NCBI GenBank assembly: GCA_050729835.1 | Contig: JBOHLS010000028.1 | Coordinates: 1 to 30,231, forward strand | Direction of reading: 5' to 3' | Length of the DNA stretch: 30,231 nt | Source: REEB95 sp050729835 | Lineage (GTDB): Bacteria; Pseudomonadota; Alphaproteobacteria; ATCC43930; CGMCC-115725 | In this document: positions 1 through 5,578 of the stretch, one piece after another | Numbering within the stretch: the first letter of the stretch is position 1 | How the letters are laid out: the number at the start of each line of letters is the position of its first letter | Notes under the pieces: model-generated | Told to the model about the DNA's origin: nothing | The model's database searches: none | Seen by the model: the letters and a program-made list of their open reading frames with translations, nothing else | Program-made: the position numbers and the translations under genes

Positions 1-125
1 GCACTTCCCTTTGTTCCTCAAGGAGTGCGAGTGGCGCTTCAACTACCGCCCGACACGCAACCTCCACAGAATGTTACTGGCCTGGGCAAAACGCGATTTA
101 CTATAGGTTTATCTAGGCCAGCCCC
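1..125 (+). mobile_element. 3' end of an IS1595-like insertion sequence
   Basis: The window opens inside an insertion sequence. The first 106 bases read as the C-terminus of an ISXO2/IS1595-type transposase. They are followed at 107-125 by a sequence whose complement, GGGGCTGGCCTAGATAAAC, looks like a terminal inverted repeat starting with a G run, as is usual in IS1595-family elements. If the element ends at 125, the next 8 bases (126-133, taacttta) would be the expected 8-bp target duplication. The left end is outside the window, so neither the duplication nor the matching repeat can be confirmed here. Confidence 0.6.
2..106 (+). CDS. IS1595-family transposase, C-terminal fragment
   Basis: The reading frame is open from the window edge and ends at TAG 104-106, giving 34 residues that contain FPLFLKECEWRFNYRP. 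This Phe-Leu-Lys-Glu-Cys-Glu-Trp-Arg-Phe-Asn-Tyr-Arg pattern is characteristic of the extreme C-terminus of ISXO2-like (IS1595) transposases. The catalytic part lies to the left of the window, so intactness cannot be judged. The gene matters here mainly because its element abuts, and may have altered, the next coding sequence. Confidence 0.6.
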   Translation, partial: HFPLFLKECEWRFNYRPTRNLHRMLLAWAKRDLL

Positions 126-137
126 TAACTTTATTCC

Positions 138-695
138 GTGGTGGCGGCGTTTGTCGTCGGCGGCGCGGCGACCCCAGCCCACGCCATTGTCGTGCCGTGG
201 TCGGGCGCCGGATCGAGCGGCATCGACGGTGCGCCGACCACCAACCTCGGCGACAGCTGGCAGCTGACCAACGGCAATATGACCTGGGCGATCACGCCCT
301 CGCCCTCGGCTTTCAACTCGGCCTTGTTCAACAACAGCTTCGGCACCTTCGCCACGGCGTTCCAGTTCACCATCAATTCCGGCGTGGCGGGCATCGGCTC
401 GGCCCAGTTGGTGGATCTGACGACGAGCCAGAACTGGAACTCGGCCATCTCGCTGGCGGCACAGCGCGTGACGCTGAACGCGCCGGCCGGAACGCAGCTC
501 AACGCCGGCGATCAATACGCCCTCGACATCAACTTCGGCGGCGCGGCCGATCCCGGCACCTTCAGCTTCGCGGCGCTGTGGTCGGACTCGCCGATCTCGA
601 ACACCAGCGTTTCCGAGCCGACGACTTTGTCGCTGTTCGGCATCGCGGCGCTCGCGCTCGTCGTCATGCGGCGCCAGTTGTTCGCCGCGATCTGA
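138..695 (+). CDS. PEP-CTERM sorting-domain protein, N-terminus possibly truncated by the adjacent IS
   Basis: This is a 185-residue secreted protein. The C-terminus carries the PEP-CTERM signature: Ser-Glu-Pro at about 159-161, a hydrophobic stretch (LSLFGIAALALVVM), then a basic tail with Arg-Arg. In known systems this tail directs processing by exosortase and display in the envelope or matrix. The body is rich in Asn, Ser, Thr and Gly with a beta-like pattern, and no enzymatic motif is visible. A short hydrophobic segment ends in Ala-His-Ala (14-16), a plausible signal-peptidase site, but no basic n-region precedes it. The only starts are GTG codons at 138 and 141, and an in-frame TAA sits at 126-128 right at the IS boundary. 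The original start may have been lost to the insertion, or GTG is genuine. No exosortase gene is in the window. Confidence 0.7.
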   Translation: MVAAFVVGGAATPAHAIVVPWSGAGSSGIDGAPTTNLGDSWQLTNGNMTWAITPSPSAFNSALFNNSFGTFATAFQFTINSGVAGIGSAQLVDLTTSQNWNSAISLAAQRVTLNAPAGTQLNAGDQYALDINFGGAADPGTFSFAALWSDSPISNTSVSEPTTLSLFGIAALALVVMRRQLFAAI

Positions 696-718
696 ATTCG
701 CCGTTTCACGCTTCGTAG

Positions 719-754
719 CGAGTCGCGACTCGTTCGAGTCGCGACTCGTTTTTT
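719..754 (+). terminator. Rho-independent terminator after the PEP-CTERM gene
   Basis: A perfect 12-bp stem (CGAGTCGCGACT, 719-730, pairing with 737-748) around a 6-base loop is followed directly by six T residues (749-754). It lies 24 bases after the PEP-CTERM stop codon and should end that transcript and insulate the next gene. Confidence 0.85.
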
Positions 755-847
755 GACTCGCGAATTCCAAAAAATGTCAAGCACGGCAGCGCGAGCCGCC
801 GCTGATTTGCTTGAAAAATGGTTATCGCCCGCTTATTGATTTTCGTC

Positions 848-2269
848 ATGGCGCGCGATCAAAAACACATTGTCTTTCCCGGCCGCATGGTGATTGTCGG
901 TTTCGGCAGTATCGGACAAGGCGTGTTGCCGCTGGTGCTTCGTCACATCGCGATGAAGCCCGAACAGATCGTCATCGTCACCGCGCACGACATGGGCCGC
1001 AAGGAAGCGGAATCCCTGGGCGTGAAGTTCGTCAAGAAGCTGCTGACGCGCGAGAACTACCGTAAGATTCTCGAGCCGATGCTCGGTAAGGGCGACTTTC
1101 TGATGAACGTCTCGGTCAACGTGTCGAGCATCGACCTGATCGAGTTGTGCCGGGAAAAGGGCGCGCTCTATCTCGACACCTGCATCGAACCGTGGCCCGG
1201 CGGTTATACCGATCCCAAGCTGTCGCCGTCGGCGCGCTCGAATTACAAGCTGCGCGAAGACGCGCTGGCGCTGCGCAACAAATACAGCGACGGCCCGACG
1301 GCTGTCATCACTCACGGCGCCAATCCGGGCCTGGTGTCGCATTTCGTCAAGGATGCGCTGCTCAACATCGCCAAGGCGGTCAAGCACAACGCCGACAAGC
1401 CGAAGAGCCGCACCGATTGGGCCGAGCTCGCGCGCGGCCTCGGCGTCAAGGTCATCCACATCGCCGAACGCGACACCCAGGTCTCGACCGTGCCGAAGAA
1501 AGTGGGCGAGTTCGTCAACACTTGGTCGATTGAAGGTTTCGTCTCGGAGGGCATGCAGCCGGCCGAGCTCGGCTGGGGGAGTCACGAGCGGCATTTCCCG
1601 GCCGATGGCGGCCGGCACGATTTCGGCTGCGGCGCGGCGATCTATCTGGCGCGGCCGGGCGCGGCGACGGCCATGCGTTCATGGACGCCGCTCGAGGGCC
1701 CGTATCACGGCTTCCTGGTGACGCACAGCGAATCGATCTCGATCGCCGACTATCTGACGCTGGCGGCCAACGGCAAGCCGGCCTATCGCCCGACTGTGCA
1801 CTACGTCTATCACCCATGCGACGGCGCGGTGCTGTCGCTGCACGAGCTGTGGGGCAAGAACTGGCACGTCCAGAAAACGAACCGCCTGATCATGGACGAC
1901 ATCATGCCGGGCGGCATCGACGAGCTGGGCGTGCTGCTGATGGGGCACGACAAGGGCTCTTACTGGTACGGCTCGCGTCTATCGATCGACGAGGCGCGTC
2001 GCGTCGTGCCTTATAACAACGCCACTTCGCTCCAGGTCACGGCCGCGTGCCTTGCCGGCGCGATCTGGGCGATGGAGAACCCGGAATCCTTCGTGGTCGA
2101 GCCCGACGAGATGGATTTCGAGCGCATTCTCGAGATCTGCCGGCCCTATCTCGGCGACATGGTCGGCGAGTTCAGCAATTGGACGCCGCTGCACGATCGC
2201 AATCGCCTGTTCCAGGAAGACATCGACAAGCGCGACCCCTGGCAGTTCAAGAATTTCCGGGTCGTCTAA
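848..2269 (+). CDS. hss: homospermidine synthase
   Basis: NAD+-dependent homospermidine synthase makes sym-homospermidine by transferring the aminobutyl group of one putrescine (or spermidine) to another; this polyamine is typical of alphaproteobacteria. The protein of about 473 residues has an N-terminal Rossmann fold (VIVGFGSIGQG within the first 30 residues). The segments LYLDTCIEPWPGGY, THGANPGLVSHF and GAAIYLARPGAATAMRSW fit the family along its full usual length. I chose ATG 848 because the sequence from there (MARDQKHIVFPGRM) aligns with the family start. An upstream in-frame ATG at 818 adds ten unconserved residues. Neither start has a clear Shine-Dalgarno. The stop overlaps the stop of the convergent Rieske pseudogene. 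Confidence 0.93.
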   Translation: MARDQKHIVFPGRMVIVGFGSIGQGVLPLVLRHIAMKPEQIVIVTAHDMGRKEAESLGVKFVKKLLTRENYRKILEPMLGKGDFLMNVSVNVSSIDLIELCREKGALYLDTCIEPWPGGYTDPKLSPSARSNYKLREDALALRNKYSDGPTAVITHGANPGLVSHFVKDALLNIAKAVKHNADKPKSRTDWAELARGLGVKVIHIAERDTQVSTVPKKVGEFVNTWSIEGFVSEGMQPAELGWGSHERHFPADGGRHDFGCGAAIYLARPGAATAMRSWTPLEGPYHGFLVTHSESISIADYLTLAANGKPAYRPTVHYVYHPCDGAVLSLHELWGKNWHVQKTNRLIMDDIMPGGIDELGVLLMGHDKGSYWYGSRLSIDEARRVVPYNNATSLQVTAACLAGAIWAMENPESFVVEPDEMDFERILEICRPYLGDMVGEFSNWTPLHDRNRLFQEDIDKRDPWQFKNFRVV

Positions 2270-2603
2270 CCCGTCTCGTCCAACACCACCATGCCGTTTT
2301 CGACCCGCACCGCCGCGTGCGCCAGGCTGCGCCCGGCGCACGGACCGGCGACGCAAAATCCGTCCGCAGGATGGAACTGCGCGCCGTGGGTGCGGCAGAC
2401 CAAAAAGCGGCGTCGCGATCGAAGAATGCGTTGGGGACGATCTCGAGCGGCGTCCCCTGGTACGGGCAGGCGTTGCGATAGGCGTGGATTTCACCGGCGT
2501 GGCGCAGCACGAATACCGCCTGCCGCGCCGATTCGGCACCGAAGACAAAACCCCGCGCGGCGCCCTCGGCGAGCGCGTCGGCGCGACACAGCGGCAACCC
2601 CAT
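2266..2603 (-). pseudogene. small Rieske [2Fe-2S] protein, frameshifted
   Basis: Starting at ATG 2603, the frame gives a short Rieske-type protein with ...HAYRNACPYQGTPLEIVPNAFFDRDAAF. The second cluster motif and the C-terminus (LVCRTHGAQFHPADGFCVAG... to a TAG at 2266-2268) lie in another frame. One extra base in the A5 tract at 2402-2406 (T5 on the coding strand) restores an open frame of about 112 residues. As read, the protein instead runs on in the wrong frame to about 2247. The first binding motif reads Cys-Pro-Tyr where Rieske proteins have Cys-x-His, so a cluster ligand is also missing. The start overlaps the EVE gene's stop (TGATG), indicating translational coupling. It is either a decaying gene or a gene with a homopolymer sequencing error plus one true substitution. 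Confidence 0.7.
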
Positions 2604-3016
2604 CAGGCTTTGAGCCCGGCCATGCGGCAGAGCAGCGCCCACTCCGCGGCGGATACCGGCGACACCGAAAGCCGCCCCTGGCGCACGAGGGCGAGCGATT
2701 TCAGCCCGGACTCTGCCTTGATCTGCGCCAGCGTCACTGGCGTCTTGGCCGCCGCAACTAGCGTTACGTCGACCGCGACGAACCGGCCGCTCTTGTCGTC
2801 AGGATCCGGATAGGCGGCGCGCGCGATCGCGACCGTGCCGACGATCGCGAGCCCTTCGTTCGAATGATAGAAGAAGGCGCGGTCGCCGACCCGCATGGCC
2901 CGCAAATTGTTCGCTGCCTGATGGTTGCGCACCCCGGTCCAGGCCGTGCGCCGGTCGCGTGCCAGATCGGCCCATGAATAGGCCGACGGCTCGGATTTCA
3001 GCAGCCAATGGCTCAT
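2603..3016 (-). CDS. EVE (PUA-like) domain protein
   Basis: This 137-residue protein is a complete EVE domain. It opens with HWLLKSEPSAYSW and continues with WTGVRNHQAANNLRAM, VGDRAFFYHSNEGLAIVGTVAIARAAYPDP and a C-terminal SLALVRQGRLSVSPVS. These are the hallmark segments of the family also called thymocyte nuclear protein 1-like in eukaryotes. EVE folds resemble PUA and YTH domains and are thought to bind modified bases in RNA or DNA; the physiological target of bacterial stand-alone versions is not established. ATG 3016 was chosen because homologues begin at this Met-x-x-Trp-Leu-x-Lys. The gene is first in a two-gene minus-strand unit with the broken Rieske gene. Confidence 0.88.
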   Translation of the reverse strand: MSHWLLKSEPSAYSWADLARDRRTAWTGVRNHQAANNLRAMRVGDRAFFYHSNEGLAIVGTVAIARAAYPDPDDKSGRFVAVDVTLVAAAKTPVTLAQIKAESGLKSLALVRQGRLSVSPVSAAEWALLCRMAGLKA

Positions 3017-3124
3017 GGCCGCCGAGGCTAGCGGCAATCGGGCCCTTTGTCCCACCTGCGGCATTGCATTAAGTTGGCCCGTGTTCGCCGATTGGTTTTC
3101 CCCACCGTTCGAAGGTGCCGCACG

Positions 3125-3421
3125 ATGACCGAAGGATGGACGCAACGGATTGCCTGGTGCGGGGTTGCGTTGGCTGGCCTCAGCGTGCTTCTGGTCGTGG
3201 TCAACATCGTGCTCGCGCTGGTGAATGCGCATACCCAGGCCGAAGTCGCCGTCCGCCAGCAAGTCATCGCCGACGCCCCGCAATACAATGCGATCGGCGA
3301 GGCCCTGCTCCACAGCTTGAACGCCGCGGTCGCCGCAACCAACGATCAGGCCTTGATCGCCATGATGCAGCGGCACGGCTTGAATCCATCTAGTGCCGCG
3401 CCGGCGAGGCGGTCGCGATGA
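3125..3421 (+). CDS. small single-span membrane protein (first of a tandem pair)
   Basis: This 98-residue protein of unknown function has a short N-terminus, one strong hydrophobic span (about residues 10-34, WCGVALAGLSVLLVVVNIVLALV), and then a polar helical tail with Gln-, Asn- and Ala-rich stretches. No catalytic motif is visible. Its tail (IGEALLHSLNAAVAATNDQALIAMMQRHGL) loosely parallels the tail of the next gene, so the two probably arose by duplication. The stop codon overlaps the start of that gene (ATGA), which suggests coupled translation and interacting products. ATG 3125 was chosen because the span follows at a normal distance; an upstream ATG at 3047 would add an unconserved extension. 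Confidence 0.65.
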   Translation: MTEGWTQRIAWCGVALAGLSVLLVVVNIVLALVNAHTQAEVAVRQQVIADAPQYNAIGEALLHSLNAAVAATNDQALIAMMQRHGLNPSSAAPARRSR

Positions 3422-3741
3422 GCGATCAGGCACCGCCGACCAACCGTCGGCCGCCGCTCGAAATCGGCCTGGCGCTGCTGGCGCTCGGCTTCTTCCTCGC
3501 CGTGATTTTCCAGACGGTGCAGCTGGTGCGCGAGCGCATCAACTATTCGACCATCATGCTGAACCAGCAGGCGCCGTTGGAGAACACACTCAAGCTGCGC
3601 GATCGGATCAATGCGCTTGCCAGCGATACCGCGCAGCTAGCACAGACCGGGAACGCCGCCGCCAAGCAGGTCGTCGACGATCTGGCGCGGCAGCACATCG
3701 CTCTTCATCCGGTGAACCGGCCAGCATCGCCCGCGCACTGA
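3418..3741 (+). CDS. small single-span membrane protein (second of a tandem pair)
   Basis: This 107-residue protein is unrecognised by family name. A Pro/Arg-rich N-terminus is followed by one membrane span (about 15-38, IGLALLALGFFLAVIFQTVQLV) and an amphipathic tail with repeated charged and polar residues (LENTLKLRDRINALASDTAQLA) that could form a coiled coil. It overlaps the preceding, similarly built gene by 4 nt. One topology, one length class and coupled translation suggest a hetero-oligomeric membrane pair. Function cannot be stated. The AT-rich island starting about 40 bp downstream separates it from the sulfite operon. Confidence 0.7.
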   Translation: MSDQAPPTNRRPPLEIGLALLALGFFLAVIFQTVQLVRERINYSTIMLNQQAPLENTLKLRDRINALASDTAQLAQTGNAAAKQVVDDLARQHIALHPVNRPASPAH

Positions 3742-3794
3742 CGGAGCACTGACAGAGCAACGGCCGACATCCCCGGCCTTGCAAAAAGAACACA

Positions 3795-3813
3795 ATATAA
3801 TATGTTATTATAT
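3795..3813. promoter_or_regulatory. perfect AT-only palindrome, candidate operator of the sulfite operon
   Basis: ATATAATA (3795-3802), spacer TGT, then TATTATAT (3806-3813) form a perfect 8-bp inverted repeat. It sits within a strongly AT-rich stretch of about 75 bp (3780-3855) in otherwise GC-rich DNA. It lies about 110 bp upstream of the siroheme synthase start, in the only intergenic gap before the sulfite operon. Size and symmetry suit a dimeric repressor such as an Rrf2/CymR-type or MarR-type regulator, but no regulator gene is nearby and the assignment is inference. Confidence 0.45.
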
Positions 3814-3826
3814 ATATATTTTATTA

Positions 3827-3852
3827 TTGCAAACAGTAAAATAAGGTATAAC
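3827..3852 (+). promoter_or_regulatory. possible promoter of the sulfite-assimilation operon
   Basis: TTGCAA (3827-3832) and TATAAC (3847-3852) resemble -35 and -10 elements and precede the siroheme synthase gene by 68 bp. The 14-bp spacer is shorter than normal, so this promoter either needs an activator or is misplaced. It lies just downstream of the palindrome at 3795-3813. Confidence 0.3.
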
Positions 3853-3920
3853 TACACTGCCATATGCGGCTTAACCCGATCGGCTGATGTGGGCGCGCCG
3901 CGCTACGAGGTTTTTGCCGT

Positions 3921-4556
3921 ATGCTGCCGCTGACGCTCGATCTCTCCCGCCTTCGTCTAGCGCTTGTCGGCGCCGGCTCCGCCGCGTTGCGGCGGCTCGA
4001 ACGGCTGGATGCCGCTGGCGCGAACGCCGTGGCGGTATATGCGCCCAGCCCTAGTGTCGCTCTCGCCGCCCTGGCCGGCAGGCGGCTAAGCGCGCGGACG
4101 CCCAGCGGCGACGATCTTGCCGGCAACCACCTCGTCTTCATCGCCGGCCTCGGCGCCGACGATACGGCGGTGATCGCGCGGCAAGCCCGCGCGGCCGGCG
4201 TCATCGTCCACGTCGAAGACACACCCGAAGCATCGGACATCCAGCTGCCGGCGGTGCTCCATCGCGGCGATCTGATCGTCGCGGTGTCGACCAGCGGCCG
4301 GTCGCCCGGGCTGGCCGTCGAGATCAAGCGGATGCTGGGCCGGATCATCGGCCCCGAATGGGCGGCGCGACTGGACGCAATGGAGGTGGCGCGCGCGCGC
4401 TGGCGGAAAGCCGGCTTCGCGCCGGCCGCCGTGCGCCAACGGACCGGTAACTGGCTCGCCGCGCACGGCTGGCTCGCCACTGGCACCGCTTTGGAGTCAC
4501 ACTGGATCGGCGGCGGCGCCAACGACCGGACCGGACGCCGCATCCGCCAAGGTTGA
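3921..4556 (+). CDS. siroheme synthase N-terminal domain (precorrin-2 dehydrogenase/sirohydrochlorin ferrochelatase)
   Basis: This CysG N-domain or Met8-like protein of 211 residues oxidises precorrin-2 with NAD+ and inserts iron to give siroheme, the cofactor of the sulfite reductase encoded downstream. Evidence: MLPLTLDLSRLRLALVGAG with a Gly-x-Gly NAD-binding turn in the first 20 residues, NHLVFIAG, and the family signature VEDTPEASDIQLPAVLHRGDL followed by VAVSTSGRSPGLA. The SUMT (uroporphyrinogen methyltransferase) half of full-length CysG is absent and must be encoded elsewhere. The gene heads the operon and is separated by 22 bp from the peroxiredoxin gene. Confidence 0.85.
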   Translation: MLPLTLDLSRLRLALVGAGSAALRRLERLDAAGANAVAVYAPSPSVALAALAGRRLSARTPSGDDLAGNHLVFIAGLGADDTAVIARQARAAGVIVHVEDTPEASDIQLPAVLHRGDLIVAVSTSGRSPGLAVEIKRMLGRIIGPEWAARLDAMEVARARWRKAGFAPAAVRQRTGNWLAAHGWLATGTALESHWIGGGANDRTGRRIRQG

Positions 4557-4578
4557 ACCCATCCCCGAGGAGGCACCC

Positions 4579-5238
4579 ATGTCGTTGAGAATTGGCGATA
4601 CCGCACCCGATTTCGAAGCCCAGTCCACCGAAGGCAAGATCAAATTCCACGACTGGATCGGCAATTCGTGGGCTGTGCTGTTCTCGCATCCCAAGGACTT
4701 CACGCCGGTCTGCACCACCGAGCTCGGCACGATGGCGCGGATGAAATCCGATTTCGACAAGCGCGGCGTCAAGATCATCGGCCTGTCGGTCGATTCGGTC
4801 GACGACCACAAACGCTGGGCCGGCGACATCAAGGAGACGCAGGGCCACGCGCCCAATTATCCGATCATTGGCGACACCGATCTCAAGATCGCCAAGCTCT
4901 ACGGCATGCTGCCGGCGGAAGCCTCGGGCGACGTGGCCAAGCGCACGGCCGTCGACAACCAGACGGTGCGCAACGTCTTCGTCGTCGGACCCGACAAGAA
5001 GATCAAGCTGATCCTGGTCTATCCGATGGCCACGGGGCGCAACTTCGACGAAGTGCTGCGGGTAATCGATTCGCTTCAGCTCACGATCAAGCACCGCGTC
5101 TCGACGCCGGCGAATTGGAAGCCGGGCCAGGACGTCATCATCAGCGGCGCGGTTTCGAACGACGAAGCGGCGAAGATCTTCCCGGGCTTCAAGACGGTAA
5201 AGTCCTATCTGCGCACGACGACGCAGCCGCGAAACTAG
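4579..5238 (+). CDS. 1-Cys peroxiredoxin (Prx6/AhpC-TSA family)
   Basis: This thiol peroxidase reduces H2O2 and organic hydroperoxides. The 219-residue protein has the Prx6-type layout: FSHPKDFTPVCTTELG with the peroxidatic Cys at residue 45, then GLSVDSVDDHKRWAGDI, the PIIGD segment, RNVFVVGPDKKIKL and the long C-terminal domain including TPANWKPGQDVII. No resolving Cys is visible, consistent with a 1-Cys mechanism. A strong Shine-Dalgarno, GAGGAGG (4567-4573), precedes the ATG by 5 bp. Its location inside a sulfite-assimilation operon, between siroheme synthase and DUF2849 (9-bp gap), is unusual and suggests a link between thiol supply or sulfite toxicity and peroxide defence; that link is inference. 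Confidence 0.92.
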   Translation: MSLRIGDTAPDFEAQSTEGKIKFHDWIGNSWAVLFSHPKDFTPVCTTELGTMARMKSDFDKRGVKIIGLSVDSVDDHKRWAGDIKETQGHAPNYPIIGDTDLKIAKLYGMLPAEASGDVAKRTAVDNQTVRNVFVVGPDKKIKLILVYPMATGRNFDEVLRVIDSLQLTIKHRVSTPANWKPGQDVIISGAVSNDEAAKIFPGFKTVKSYLRTTTQPRN

Positions 5239-5247
5239 GAGAGCGCG

Positions 5248-5535
5248 ATGAGCGACCCGGTGTTCAAGCTGGTGACCGGCAACCGCCTGCGCGACGGCAA
5301 GGTGGTGTATTTCGCCGGCGCCGGCGTCTGGACGCCGGCGATCGCCGAGGCGCGGCTGGTCGGGGAACGGGACGGCGCGACCCTGCTGGCGGAAGCGCAA
5401 GCGGGATCGCCGCCCCACCCGGCGGTAGCACCCACGCTGATCGAGGCGACGCGCGACGGCGAGCTGGGCGTGCCAGTTACGTTGCGCGAGCGCATCCGCG
5501 CCTTCGGCCCGACCATCCGCCATTACGGCGGTTGA
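5248..5535 (+). CDS. DUF2849 protein of the sulfite reductase operon
   Basis: This 95-residue protein matches the small DUF2849 family: FKLVTGNRLRDGKVVYF, then AGAGVWTPAIAEARLV and a C-terminal RERIRAFGPTIRHYGG. The family is known mainly from alphaproteobacteria, where it sits directly before the ferredoxin/NADPH-type sulfite reductase gene, as here. Its biochemical role is not established; an accessory or assembly role is commonly inferred from context. Spacing is tight to the peroxiredoxin upstream (9 bp) and looser to the reductase (43 bp). Confidence 0.82.
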   Translation: MSDPVFKLVTGNRLRDGKVVYFAGAGVWTPAIAEARLVGERDGATLLAEAQAGSPPHPAVAPTLIEATRDGELGVPVTLRERIRAFGPTIRHYGG

Positions 5536-5563
5536 GCACGGCGCAACCGGCGACACCAGCGGC

Positions 5564-5570
5564 GGAAGGG
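5564..5570 (+). promoter_or_regulatory. ribosome binding site that supports the TTG start of sulfite reductase
   Basis: GGAAGGG ends 8 bp before TTG 5579. The protein from this TTG begins YRYDEFDRKFL, as in homologues, and no ATG or GTG nearby fits better. Confidence 0.6.
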
Positions 5571-5578
5571 CATCAGCT

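Noticed and set aside
818..847. upstream ATG start for homospermidine synthase
   Set aside because: The ten added residues do not resemble the family start, and no ribosome binding site supports 818. It is kept only as an alternative.
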